The translations under genes and the position numbers were made by a program. From Copromyces sp. CBS 386.78 (taxonomy: Eukaryota > Ascomycota > Sordariomycetes > Sordariales > Sordariaceae), in NCBI GenBank assembly GCA_030685235.1, contig MU839097.1:494018-558017 (forward strand): DNA of 64,000 nt. The letters are read 5' to 3'. The notes under the pieces are model-generated. The model saw nothing but the letters and a program-made list of their open reading frames with translations. It had not been told where the DNA came from and did no database searches. Positions 10,694-21,953 of the stretch are shown here, piece by piece (within the stretch, counting starts at the first letter, position 1; the number at the start of each line of letters is the position of its first letter).

Positions 10694-12578
10694 TATATAA
10701 AAAAGGTAGTACTATAATTGTAAGATTAAGCCGAATCGATATATTTATTTTGTATTAAATTTGGAGCTCATTTGTAAATAATATAAGTATAAGTATAAAT
10801 ACTTTTAAAAATTATTGTAGGTTGCTAAGACTATACTAACGGGCGTTAAGGTCGATTAATATATTAAATATAGTAAATATATTACGATGTTTTAAATTTA
10901 AAGATTTCGAAATTTATTACCTTTGTAAACCTTCCTCTCTATTCTACTCTTATATTTTATATTTTATATTTTATGTTTCTCCCCTTCTCTCTAATTCGAT
11001 ATAATAATTGCGCTATATTTTTTTTGCGAGTCGTTTACGATATTAGTTCATTTGATTATTAACCTTTCCTTGTTTTTCCTAGTCCTCTATACTATAGCCG
11101 ACTAGAGTATGCTTTTGTATTACGGTCTTACGTCGCTTTGGATTAGAAATATTTTTTACTTCTATTACGTTAGAGAGGGGATTTTTAGACCTATTTTAGT
11201 TTAAGATTTAGTTTAGTAGTACTACGGTAATATATACGATTTCGATTTGAATTTCTAGTAGTAACGATAGCGATACGCGATAAATCTTAAATGTATTTTT
11301 TAATTGATTAATACTTTTCTCGACTATAATACGCGTCTGGAAGTGCTTTAAATTGAATAATTCTTTATAATTGGCTAGCCGTAACTTAGTTTTAGCGGTC
11401 TTTATTAGATGGTATTATACTCCGTAGTATGGTACGAGGAGTTTCGAATTATTATTGTAGCCGGCGTTGGCGAGATATATATACCCTTTAGGGATATTAA
11501 ACCTAATGTTAAATATTATATTTAGTACCTTTATATCGTTGGCGGATCCTTCTTAGCTAGGAAGTACGTATGTAATCCGATTAGCGAAGTCGTATACTAG
11601 TAATACGTTTATTGAGATATTTCCCTTTCGGTTACGCTATAGCTTTTAATACTTAGTATAAACCTTTGCGCTGAAGTGCGAATTATTGAGAGCCCCTAAG
11701 ACTTTTGTAAAGTAGGGAAATAGTTTGGGATTTATTTCGATTTTAGGAGGGGTTTTTGGTTTGGGTAGGCGGATTTTCTTTTAGTATAGTATTAGATAGG
11801 TACTAAGAACTTTATAAAATATTTTATTATAGTGGTAAGAGGTAAGGTTCCTTCCTATATTGAATTGGATATTATTAACTTGTATATTATTTCTAGATTT
11901 AGACTTAGTACGTATACGGTTATACGAAAGGTTATACTTTATACTACGATAAAAAGAAATACGATAACCTTTTTATATATTGTAGTTTTTGAATTTGATA
12001 ATAATTTTGTATGAGTATCGAATTATATTACTAATTTGTTAAACGTATACGGCGTTATACGTAGTAGGGATTGGAAGCGACCCTTATATTTATAGAAAAG
12101 GTCGTTAGTCGTTATCTATAAGTTTTTACTAATATTTATAGGGATTAGCAGTGCTTAGGGTATAAATTTGGTTATATAAAGTATTACGGCTATTTGTACG
12201 ACCTTTTTGCAATAATGTTATAATTATTATTAATATTGTATAACGTTAAGCGAGGGTATAGCGGTTAGATTTGGTCGATTAAGGTTAACGATGGGGGTTG
12301 TTACGTATTATATTTAGTTGTGAAAGATGTGTAAAATAATAAAATTTTTAGTTTAAAAGGTTAATTTAGAAGCCTTTTGGGTTTTGAACTAGATTAGAGC
12401 TTTTTAGAAAGATTTACGTTATTTGATTGGTTCAAAATTTATTGTGGGGGTACGAATTTTAGAGCCCAGATTTTCCAGCAATTTTAGAGGGAATTAGTAA
12501 GAGTGGCACCAAACAGCACTCTTAAATATGGGACTCTGAATAGTTCAGAGCCCAGTTTCAGAACAACCAAACATGCCC
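10694..12578 (-). mobile_element. RIP-damaged PIF/Harbinger DNA transposon (left end unresolved)
   Basis: AT-rich sequence carrying a Harbinger-type transposase relic on the minus strand (about 11,240-11,960). The right end fits the superfamily. Read on the minus strand, the non-RIPed sequence ending at 12,578 begins GGGCATGTTTGGTTGTTC, a typical PIF/Harbinger terminal motif. It is followed outside by TAA (12,579-12,581), the 3-bp target preferred by this superfamily. I could not find the matching left terminus. It may be erased by RIP or removed by the gypsy insertion next door, so the left coordinate is only the gypsy boundary. Confidence 0.6.
11240..11960 (-). pseudogene. HARBI1-like (DDE_Tnp_4) transposase relic
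   Basis: The minus-strand translation, skipping a few stops, gives the Harbinger DDE domain in order. GALNNSHFSA lies at about 11,671-11,700 (family ALDGSH, first catalytic Asp now Asn). It is followed by RNRKGNISINVL and DFANRITYVLP, then EGSANDIKVLN (second Asp kept). GYIYLANAGY at 11,457-11,486 corresponds to family LADAGY, again Asp to Asn, and is followed by LLVPYYGV.YHL. ELFNLKHFQTR.I.EKS lies at 11,255-11,370 (family NVIERxFG region). A helix-turn-helix-like segment is weakly visible upstream near 11,900. Two Asp-to-Asn changes and in-frame stops show it is dead and RIPed. Confidence 0.75.
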
Positions 12579-13681
12579 TAAGATTATCTGATGGGCCGAC
12601 ACAAGCGGTCGGGTTCCCCCAGTCACGACATTCGGTTGTGATGACGACCCTGTCCGCCACGCCGTGTAGCCCCAGTGTAGCCATGGACTGTGCGAACCAC
12701 GACAAAACTATACAGTACTGTAAATTTTAGGGGTTTGATTTCTATCCCAGGCTAGTCCTCACTGGAAACGTTACAATCTATACTCCCAACACCATCATCC
12801 GGTTGATCCATGATGGGGGAATTGCGTACGGATCTGCCTCCGTGACGATGTTATCCCAAATTTATCAACGTCTTGACGCGGGTCTATCGGTCTATCATGT
12901 ACATATGTACACTATGGAGTGTCATGAATACCGGTAGATAGACCCACGGTTCAAACTGGGGTCAACGCAACATGGGATGAAACCGAAATGGAGCTTATGC
13001 CACCATGTCGCGCCTTTGCTTCAAGTGGATGGTGGCCGGGCTTTGGGGCACAATTAACATGTCGAGAACATTTCGAGGCCGAGAACATGTAAGAAGTGAG
13101 AACTTCCAGTAAATATAGCGTACGTTATATCCTTGAACTGGGCTGAGCTTTGTTTGACACTGGTCGTCAAGACCCGGGCCTCGAGGGATGGTATCTATCA
13201 CTTTATACGGCACAAGAAGCAAGTTCCAAAACAATCCATTGCCGGGACCCGACGGCTAAGCGTTTGTTTACCAAAGATCTCCAGATGGGATTCAGTTGTA
13301 CATACATATGTATTACATGTAGGCAGTGTTACCAGGACATTTTCCCGCGGAATATACACTCTCTTTATGCTTGGTTTGCCATAAATGAGAAATAAAGCAC
13401 AGTCCGGTGAGGCTCTTCTGTTTCTTTTTCTGGTTCCAACGACATGAGCTGTCTTGTCAAAAACACACGGGTTCACAGCTGAATGAACACCGGAAGGCCA
13501 AGGGTTACCATGAGCAAAAGGATTCACCGCCCGTCCAACCGGGTATCAATGGAAGTGTGGTACAAGATCTTGATTGTCACCCTTCTATTCTCCTGGCAAC
13601 GAGTCATCCTGCCGTCACAAACAACAAGGGGACAGACAAGACAGGCCAAGCACAAACGGTTACGGCAACCGCTTGGCCCTC

Positions 13682-13707
13682 TTTTTTTTTTTTTTTTTTT
13701 TTTTTTT
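13682..13707. repeat. Homopolymer run of 26 T
   Basis: An uninterrupted T tract in the spacer. Its exact length is likely to be unreliable in assemblies. Confidence 0.95.
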
Positions 13708-15282
13708 CCTCTCGCAAGTAAGGGGTGAAATATCTCATCTCGCTCGCTCACTAACTTTCTCATCACTCCCGTCGTTGCAGTGCAGTAGTTCAGATGGGGA
13801 GGGGAGGGTGCTGTGCAGTTGTGGTGTTTTTTTGTGTGTGTCTTTGCTTCTGGTGGTTCGGTCGAAATTGAGGAGGGGAAGAGGCTCTGGCATGATGAGA
13901 TGGAAGTGGGTGTGGGCGTCCTCTTCGAGAGGGAGGGAGGTTGTGTGTCCGAGTCCGGCCTCCCACGGCCCACGGTTTACGGGTGATCTACCTTTCGTGT
14001 GGATAAGGATTCACCCGCCAAGTACGGTGGTGTTAAAGATGCACAAAAATCAGGACTGCATGGGATTCTCGTAACGATACAATACACCAATACATCTCTA
14101 CCATGCCACGTTCCCAGCGACAGGAAAGGAAGAGTCACGACCTGTCTCTTTTTCTCCCAGGAGAAATAAAAACGCAAAAACGGCTCTCTGTTCGACGTCA
14201 AAACAGTCAAGCCTTCGATGACAAGACATTCTGAATGGCAGAGGTGCATTTGCATTAAGCGAACATCAAATCGGCAAGCTATGGCACATGCACATAAGCG
14301 GAGTTTCTTTCTAAGCTCCGCGTTATGATTCGTCAACCTCAGTTGGAGGTTATCGCGATGAGCTGATTAGCTCGATTTGGGACTTTGGAAATGTCACGCA
14401 TCTGAATCCTCGAAAGAAAAGTCTCCAACAGCCAAAAGCATGTTCAAGGGGCAGAGTGGAATGTGTTTTCTTTTTCGGGAATGGTCATGGTTACACTCGA
14501 TTTTTTTTTGCCTTGCGTTAGCGCAGTTACATGGTCCCCCTCAATCCCTCAAGGACCCCAGGACCTGTCTCCATCGCCAAAGAGTTTAGTACAATGGGTC
14601 CGTCCAAGCCACCTTGTCAATCGAAATTGTCCAACTCCGGCGGCTGGAGCGGCGCTGGAGGAAACTGAGAGCCACCACGGCAGAGAGCGAACGTCGGACT
14701 TGGGGGTGGGAGACCTGAAGAGGGAAAGGTGCCCGGTGCGAGTCGCCCCGAAGACGCGAGATAACTTGCCTTTAACTGCCAGACTGCCTTGATGCGACTA
14801 ATGGGAAAGGCACCCCCGTTTGACCGGAAAAGGAAGGAAACAGAAGTCGGGAGAAGAAGGCGAGTGTGGTTGAAGTTGAATTCCTGCCGGTCGACGTTTC
14901 GGAGCGGGAGACCAGCGAACGACGTCCCGCCCCTTCTTGGGACAACACAACCGAACATTCCCCCTCCACGGGAGCGGGAACCGGGGACTGACAATCTCAG
15001 ATGGTCAACTTGACAGGTTGTGCGCACCACGACATGTCTCGTCTCACGAATTTGGGAATCCGAACTTCCCTCGAAGCCTCGACTAGAAGAAATATTCCAG
15101 ATTTCCCGTTCAAAATATCCCTCAGCCTCGGTCGACCCGCCGTGCGCAACTTTAACTACATCTCATCTCCGTCTTCTCGAGGGTCCTTCGACTCCTCAAC
15201 CCATCCCTTTCTCATTTCGCATCACTAGCATCTCATAAGCCCTAAAACAGAAACCCCAATGGTCTCGGAGATCCTTCGCGGT

Positions 15283-15331
15283 GTTGGGGCTCTGCGGGGG
15301 CTGCCTTTCGACGCTACGAGGTCCCCCCAAC
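15283..15331. other. GC-rich stem-loop in the spacer
   Basis: GTTGGGG (15,283-15,289) pairs with CCCCAAC (15,325-15,331) around a 35-nt loop that is itself GC-rich (GCGGGGGC...CGACGCTACGAGG). It lies 1.3 kb from the nearest gene in otherwise unremarkable DNA. Function unknown. Confidence 0.5.
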
Positions 15332-15903
15332 TTCACTTTAACAATCCCCGGCAGCGGAACTAACTGAAAGCCTGTGATACTGTTACGTCATGACAACTAC
15401 CGTGACTAACCAGTCAAGGTCCGGACCCGTACGACGACGAGTCGATAACGATGGGTGAATCACAAAACCGCAAGCAAGGGCCAGGCCAGCAGAACCAAAT
15501 CTTCAAATTCTATAGCCCGGTACTGTAGAACCAATATCATATCATGTCCATGACATTGAGAAACCACGGTGCGGCGCTACAGAAAGGGACGGGACAAGCA
15601 ACGCTACCTAGTTTGATGCCTCTAGCAACGCCAAGGACCTTGTGAACTAGGCGCTGACTGGCGGCTGCTGAGGACGGAACATCGGGCTTCAGCGATCCCG
15701 CAGGCTCAGTCAGGTTCAGGGGTACGCCGTAGCGCCCGTAGGGACTCGAGGCTAGGGCGGCGACCTGAGGCTATTCCCGCGCCGACCCTCGTCGGAGGTC
15801 CCCGATTGATGCTTGAATGATTGCAGCTACGGCCTATCAGAGTTGAGATTAGATAACGATGCTATAAATCACAATAAAGTCCAAAACACGTGGGAGGTTG
15901 CAG

Positions 15904-15929
15904 CATCATCATCATCATCATCATCATCA
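15904..15929. repeat. ATC trinucleotide microsatellite
   Basis: Eight CAT units followed by CAA, in the gene-free spacer. Confidence 0.9.
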
Positions 15930-16602
15930 ACGATGGTGGCGGCGGCGGTTACATATGGCATTGTCAAGACCGATCCTGAGACTCTTGGCGATTCTCTTGG
16001 GTTTGCCTGATTAGGTAGGTGTGATGGTCGGATACAGATGGCCGGGTGCCACGCCCGCCGAGAATGGTTGATGGCGAAGGAAATTCAGGGGTATGCCGAG
16101 GTTACTGTTTGTTTATTTACTTCCTATCTCGAACATCTACGAGGTTATGTGAGACGGGGATCTGGGGTTTTTCGACACTTACAGTCCAGTAACGTGGGTA
16201 AATGAAGCATGTCCATGCTGATTTCCCTACTTTGAAATTGTTTCATGTCTTGGGGAGAAAAGGGAATTACTATGTGACACTCGTTGATGCTTAACTGCAG
16301 TATCTCCTTGTAAATATGCTACATGAACATGGGAAACACGAGAACGAAAGAGCCTACACCGGTATGGTGGTTTAATCTCCTTCACTTTCAAAGAGAGGTT
16401 TGGAAACTGTACATCGAAACCCGAATGCCCCTCATGTAACATCCCACTCGCTGCAGACACTCCGTCCTCCTCTTCCCCGTCAAAAGTCCCGCCCTTCCCT
16501 GGCACTCGTCACCAACAACCGTGTATTTGTTCCTTCTATAAACCGCCTCTTATCCGCCTATCCGCCATCCTGTCTCCATTAGTTTGGATCTCCCTCACTC
16601 AC

Positions 16603-19122
16603 TCACTCACTCTGAACGCTCGCCCCCTCCACCCACTTCCCACTCTTCCCCCCTTCCTTCATCGCCACCCTCAACCCCTCGACCCTCATCCCCTTGTCGA
16701 CCGCCTTACACATATCATACACTGTCAACGCCGCCGCCGACGCGGCCGTCATGGCCTCCATCTCCACGCCCGTCTTGCCGTAGCAAGATACGGTGGCTTT
16801 GATGTCGATGTATCCGTATACATATCCCTGCCCACCGTCTGATGGCGCCCCCTCCCCTGACTCAGAAGAGGCCTGGACGGGTGTCAACTCAACCTCAGCA
16901 TGCGTCAACTGAATTGGGTGACACAACGGAATGATATCCGGCGTCCTTTTGGCCGCCATGATGCCCGCTATGCGCGCCACGCCCAGGACGTCGCCCTTCT
17001 TGAGAGAGTTGGTGATGACCAGCGGGTAGGCCGTCGGGGTGGAGAAGTGCACGGCGCACCGGGCGACGGCGGTGCGGGAGGAAGGCGTCTTGGTGGTTAT
17101 GGAGACCATGTGGGCTTCGCCGGTGGGGGTTAGGTGGGTGAGTTTGGGCTGTTCTTTCGCGTTGCTGCTGGAGTTCTTATCGGAGAGAAAGGAGCGAGTG
17201 GTAAAAAGGAGGCGGAGTTGCCGCCCCTGGGATAGCACTGAGGTTGCGGGGGGGATGAACTTGCTGGTGCCTTGGAGTTTGCGATGGGCAAAGCTGCCCC
17301 TGCTGGTGGTGTTACTAGTCAGAGGCGAAAGAAATGAAGAGAGCCCGGTGTGGTTCCATTGAACTTGATGGCTGCTGCGGTCGGGAGACTGGGAGCGATG
17401 TTGGGATGTGGCATTGGTATTGGTAGCTAGGTAGACAGAACATTCTTAGTATGTCTACTATCTTTGAAGCTCACGAATACGTCTACAAGAACGCTCAAGT
17501 ATGTTCATTGCTCGTGATTGTGTAACCCAATGTTTCGCAATTTAAGGTAAACCACCCATATCATGTACATGTGCCAAACCCTCAAACCAAAACGCCCTCC
17601 CAACTCCGGCCAAAGTGCAAAAGAAAAGAACAGGAACAAGCAAGAAAATAAAGGAGGAAGAGCGTCACCCACCAATCAAGATCATCGGCCGGTTTTTCAT
17701 ATTTTCAAGATCGCCAATGCCGGCGTGCTTCTCCTTCTTGTTCTTCACTGCCATGCCGATGATATTCAGCAGCTCCTCTGAGTTGGGAGCAAGCAATGGA
17801 GAAGTGCCATCAGCGAAGGCTTGGCCTGCCTTTTCCAGCGCAGTCTTCCTCATGACCTCAAAAGCTTCCTCATCGATTGGTTCTCCGTGGTTGATCTTGC
17901 GCACAATATCGCGAAGCGATACCTCGGTGTTGTCAAAGAGGCACACCTTGATGTTCCCATCACTGGTGATGCGCAGTCTGTTGCACGTGCCACAGAAGTT
18001 GTGCGTCATGCTCGTAATGAAGCCAACCTTGCCAGCAAAACCGGGCACTTGGAAGGTCTTGCTGGTGTCGTTCTTGTGACCCTGGATTCTCTGCAGGTCC
18101 GGGTACTTGGAGCGGATGAGCTCCAGCATCTCCTGGTAACTGAACATCTTGCCCTCGGTCCACTTGTTGCCGCCAAACGGCATATACTCGATGAAGCGGA
18201 CCTCCACATCCTTGTCCCGTGTCATCTCGACAAAGGGAAGGACTTCACGGTCGTTCAGCCCGCGCATGACGACGCAGTTGATCTTGAACTTGATGCCAGC
18301 GCCGAGGCGGTTGAGCTCAAAGATGCGGTCGATGGACTTTTGTACGGCACTGAAGCCGTTCCGGCGCGTCATCAGCTGGAACTGCCAGGGGTCCATGGTG
18401 TCCAAGGAGAGGTTGATGCCCGTCAAGCCGGCTTCGACCATGGCGTCCAGCTTGCGATGCAGCGAGAGCCCGTTCGTAGTAAGACATAGCTCCTTTAGGC
18501 CGTGAGACCGTAGGGCGCCTATCTGCTGCATCAGCGGCACGATATCGCGCCGTACCGTTGGCTCGCCGCCTGTGAGTCTGATTTTTGTCACGCCTTGCGA
18601 GACGAATAGAGACGAGAGCAAGATGATTTCCGGGGTGGTCAGAAGCTCCTTTTGGGGCGACAGAGGGACACCCTCCTCAGGCATGCAGTATAGGCAGCGA
18701 AGATTGCATCGCTCCGTCACTGATATGCGAAGATAATCATGCTGGCGGTTGTAGTTGTCTGTCAAAAAGTCGGAGAAGGGTTTTGCATCCTTGAGCATGT
18801 CCCTTCGTGAAGGCGTTGGCGCCGGATGACGAAGTGGCTCTTCAGATTGGGTTGTTGGAGTAGGGAGACGAGTCCCGATGCTGACGTCGACAGGTGTGCT
18901 AGATGAACCATGTTCGTCTGGAGTTACTGACGCTTGGGCGGATGACGGGTATGAGGAACCATTGCGAAGTATCGATGCTGGTGACGGGGTGGTTGTTGTC
19001 GCTGTTGCGGCTGCAGCTGTGGCAACATGCCGGGATGAGGGGATCGACGTCTTGGTAAGATGCCGTGTTCTTCCGATGCGGACGCGGAGTCCTTGGGCCG
19101 CATGGCGAGCCACAGCAGACAT
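16603..19122 (-). CDS. cnxABC: Molybdenum cofactor biosynthesis protein: MoaA (GTP 3',8-cyclase) and MoaC (cyclic pyranopterin monophosphate synthase), CnxABC type
   Basis: Exon 1 is 19,122-17,673 and exon 2 is 17,426-16,603, with a 246-nt intron between them. The spliced product is 757 aa. The N-terminus (about 40 residues, rich in Arg/Ser/Ala, few acids) looks like a mitochondrial presequence. MoaA part: radical-SAM cluster C139-x3-C143-x2-C146, then GGEPTVRRD, and the second cluster motif CGTCNRLRITSDGNIKVC (C-x2-C-x13-C). MoaC part: KKGDVLGVARIAGIMAAKR, LCHPI, and TVYDMCKAVDKGM with the active-site Asp and Lys. The two enzymes convert GTP to cyclic pyranopterin monophosphate, the first steps of molybdenum cofactor synthesis, needed for nitrate reductase. 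If the intron is retained, MoaA stops after ILIGG at 17,665. The gene shares a 1-kb divergent spacer with WDR8. Confidence 0.92.
17427..17672 (-). promoter_or_regulatory. MoaA-MoaC linking intron, candidate for regulated retention
   Basis: The donor is G|GTGGGT and the acceptor is TCTACCTAG|CT, with a TACTAAG branch-like site about 20 nt before the acceptor. It is phase 1 on both sides, and the MoaC frame stays open up to this acceptor. The donor lies inside the codons GGT GGG TGA, so splicing removes both terminal glycines and the stop of MoaA. The donor is weaker than those of neighbouring introns (mostly GTAAGT or GTATGT), which would suit partial retention. Alternative choice GTGACG|...CGCAG would keep Gly-Gly inside a fusion and is also in phase. 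Confidence 0.6.
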
Positions 19123-20145
19123 GATTGCTGGCTTTTTTTTGGGTTGATTTTCCTTTGTTTTTTCTGAACCTCAAGAACGTTTGAACTAGAGAGATGGAGA
19201 AAATCTGGCGTGGCTGGACATGGGCAAGCTACTAGACTAGTAGTATGTGATGACCTCATCGACTATTTTTTTGGTCACCCGTCTATCAGCTGGCCGTGAT
19301 GGACTCGCAATTTGCTGTAGCCAGGATGGATTTGGATGAGAGAAAGTCAACCTGGAGCAGTTGCTGAAGAGGTTTACAGTCCGGTATCAAATAGTTCTAG
19401 AACGAAGAGGTGGCTCAGCAGGACGGTGGCAACAATCGATCTGACATGCACCGATAGATATGAACAATACCCAAATCCCATGACAAACCGTAGTAAGTTG
19501 GTGGTGACAGATTCCCGTCACAATGGCACAGCGCTGGACTTGCACCCGGGCCCCGCACCGTGTTTGCGGAGAGCGGCGAACATTTCAGAATTGTCCACGA
19601 AACCTAAGGGCGCACTGACCCCCTCTCTACCTAGAGTACTCCCCTAAGCCCCCGTCTTGGCAGGGGAATCAACGACGTTAGCGCTACCTACCTTACCTAG
19701 CGGTACCTTAACATAGCGTCCATAGTGGCCTGCCGCCTGCACGACACTGCCTGACTGCACTTTCCGCCATTGAGCTTTGTGACGGGAAGGAAGGAACAAT
19801 CCCTTGAACCTGTCACTTCTCATCGAAACAGTTGGTGATGGAAGTCACGTTGTTGGTCGACTGACTGTTCGCTGACCGCCTTCTACTCTAGCTGCCGGTG
19901 CCTTCCTGCTCAATTGCTCCTGCTGACGCGTGCGCCTTTTCTCTTCTTCGTCCGTCTAGGCTTTCTCTTCCCGTTCAACATCTTTTTGCCAACTGGAATT
20001 GGCCAACAACGTCCGGCCAGAAACACGGCCAAAAATAGCAGAAACCCACCAAAACAAAACGACAACTAAACGTGGACCACTCAACTACTTCTTGGGCCTG
20101 ACCGACACAAAACCAACACCGGACTCGAACCCCAAAGCGACAAAG
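19123..20145. promoter_or_regulatory. Divergent intergenic region between cnxABC and WDR8
   Basis: 1.0 kb with no gene. It contains GATA cores near 19,284 (CTATCAG, i.e. TGATAG on the minus strand) and 19,454 (CCGATAG) that fit the HGATAR consensus of NIT2/AreA nitrogen regulators. That is plausible for a nitrate-linked gene, but such sites are short and common. It also has a TACCTA-rich block near 19,682-19,710. Confidence 0.45.
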
Positions 20146-21953
20146 ATGTTGTTCTCAAAGAACGTAAAGTGTAGGTGAGGAATCATCACCACCACCGCAA
20201 TGGAACCACAGCCACAAACATCCACATGACCCCCAAGGCAGGGCCTGGACTTTCACCAGGATCGTCGGGAGCTGCCCTCGGAGCAGTCCAGGTTGTTTGC
20301 CAAACTTATTTCCACGGGCACCATGGCTGATCGATGGTCTGTTCAATAGCTTCGGCTCACTGCCTGCCCAGCCCTGATGGCCGATACATCGCGACTTTGT
20401 TCCCGACTTTGATCAATGTTCGGAGCATCCAGTCATGGGAGCCCATCCACGTTGTCAGACTGCCTCAGGACTTTATTGGCCCGTTCCTCTTTTTCCAGTG
20501 GTCGCCGTCTTCCCGCCTGCTTCTCGTTGCCAGCTTCGACCAGGTTCGCGTGTTTTCTGCTCTGGATGCGAACTATCATGCCACCATCCGAAACCCTGTT
20601 GCTCCCCATCTGAAGCCTACCCACATTGACTTTGGCGCCTCGGATACAGAAATCTGTGTCATGGCCTCATTCGGCCTCAAGTTCACCGTCTTTGACCTTA
20701 TCTCATCAAAGGCCACCGAGATCGGGAGCCCCAAGTTCTCCTCCTCCACGGCTGTCCGCAGGGGTTTCTCGTTTCGCCCTCAGTCAAACCATCTTGCCAT
20801 CCTGACTAGGACAGCTGGAAAAGATACGATTAGCATCCACGCTTTTCCCAGCAGGGAACTGCAGAGATCGTGGGCTCCTGAAACTATTGATGCACAAGGC
20901 CTGCTTTGGAGCCCAGATGGGAGGTGGTTGGTTGTGTGGGAGTCGTCCGCCCTTGGCCACAAGGTCGTGTTCTACACGCCAGATGGCAACCTGTTCAAGA
21001 CTTGGTCGGGTCCCGTCAACCCCACACACGAGGAGACGGATTTTGCCCTGGGTGCCGGTGTCAAGACAGTGCAATTCTCTCCAGATGCCCGCCTGCTTGC
21101 TATTGGTGATCACAGCAAAAGTCTATCCATCGTCGATATGACATCGACCATGGAAGTGCTGCGGCTCCGACATCCCAACAATCTCGTCCCCAAGGGCACG
21201 CTACAGGTAAGAATGTAACACGGGTCCTGGCTCCTGCGAGTCAGACCAGCTGATGGAACGCAACAGATCTGGCAAGAACGAATCGGAATCTCTCACGGGC
21301 CTATCATGCATACCTTTATCCGAGCCTCTCAAGCTGTCTCTCCGCCTCCGAGGCCCCATGAGGCTGCTGAACAGCTGTCAGGTTGTGCTACCATTGCCTT
21401 CGACCTGTCGTCGAATCTCATAGCAACCAGGATCGAAGATTTTCCCTCGACCGTCTGGATTTGGGACGTACAAGCTGCAGTACTTCGTGCAGTTCTCCTT
21501 TTCCACGGGAGCGTCAGCACCCTGTCGTGGCATCCCCACGTTCGCGAGACTCTACTCATAAGATGTGAAGGAGATCACTATAATAGCGTCGTGTTTATCT
21601 GGGATCCTCTGTCCGAAGGGCCTCAATCGGTCGACTTTAGCCAGCAACTGTCCGGGTTTAAAGCAGTTGGTAAGTGGCATGCCTCGTGGCTCGGTGTTGA
21701 CGCATCAACTCCCCTGTCTCTTTTCTACTCGGATACACAGAACTACGTGTTGGCATCTCTCGCCGATTCGGACAGGGACTCTCTGCCGTGGATTAATCCA
21801 CGCAACCCACAAGGTGGCGACGGCCCGAGCCGCGCTGAGTCACCCCTCGAGCTTGTTCCAGCAACAGCAGACGAAGCAGACGAAGCAGACGCTTTACAGG
21901 CTGGGGATGACGGTGACATTGTAATGGAGGACACATATGGCTACAAGCGATAG
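20146..21953 (+). CDS. wdr8: WD40 protein, WRAP73/WDR8 family (microtubule-organising-centre factor)
   Basis: Exons 20,146-20,170, 20,350-21,206 and 21,267-21,953; 1,569 nt, 522 aa. The first exon (MLFSKNVKS) is only 25 nt. Its donor GTAGGTGA is the one that keeps phase with the acceptor TTCAATAG, and the result SSAHCLPSPDGRYIAT matches the conserved family start. WD-type blades recur throughout: SPDGRYIATL, FFQWSPSSRLLLVAS, GLLWSPDGRWLVVWES, VQFSPDARLLAIGD, IWDVQAAVLRAVLLF, LSWHPHVRETLLI. The tail is acidic. In fission yeast and Aspergillus, WDR8 binds partners at the spindle pole body and helps anchor microtubule minus ends; that role is inferred here from family membership. Confidence 0.88.

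Larger units (their letters stand above)
12582..16602. other. Gene-free spacer between the transposon block and cnxABC
   Basis: The composition is normal (not RIPed) but I see no reading frame with fungal codon character, domain or convincing splice pattern. Open frames reach about 165 codons but overlap on both strands and encode low-complexity peptides. The spacer holds a 26-T run (13,682-13,707), an ATC microsatellite (15,904-15,929), a 14-bp palindrome TGTACATATGTACA near 12,900, a GC-rich hairpin (15,283-15,331) and CTCACT repeats near 16,600. The last 200 bp are the 3' flank of cnxABC. Confidence 0.6.

Noticed and set aside
14617..15030. Minus-strand open frame of 137 codons in the spacer
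   Set aside because: Overlapping open frames exist on both strands, the peptide is Arg/Ser/Pro-rich without a domain, and no splice partners were found.
20120..20145. tRNA-like B box (GGTTCGAGTCC on the minus strand)
   Set aside because: The flanks do not form a T stem or acceptor stem, and it lies directly before the WDR8 start codon.
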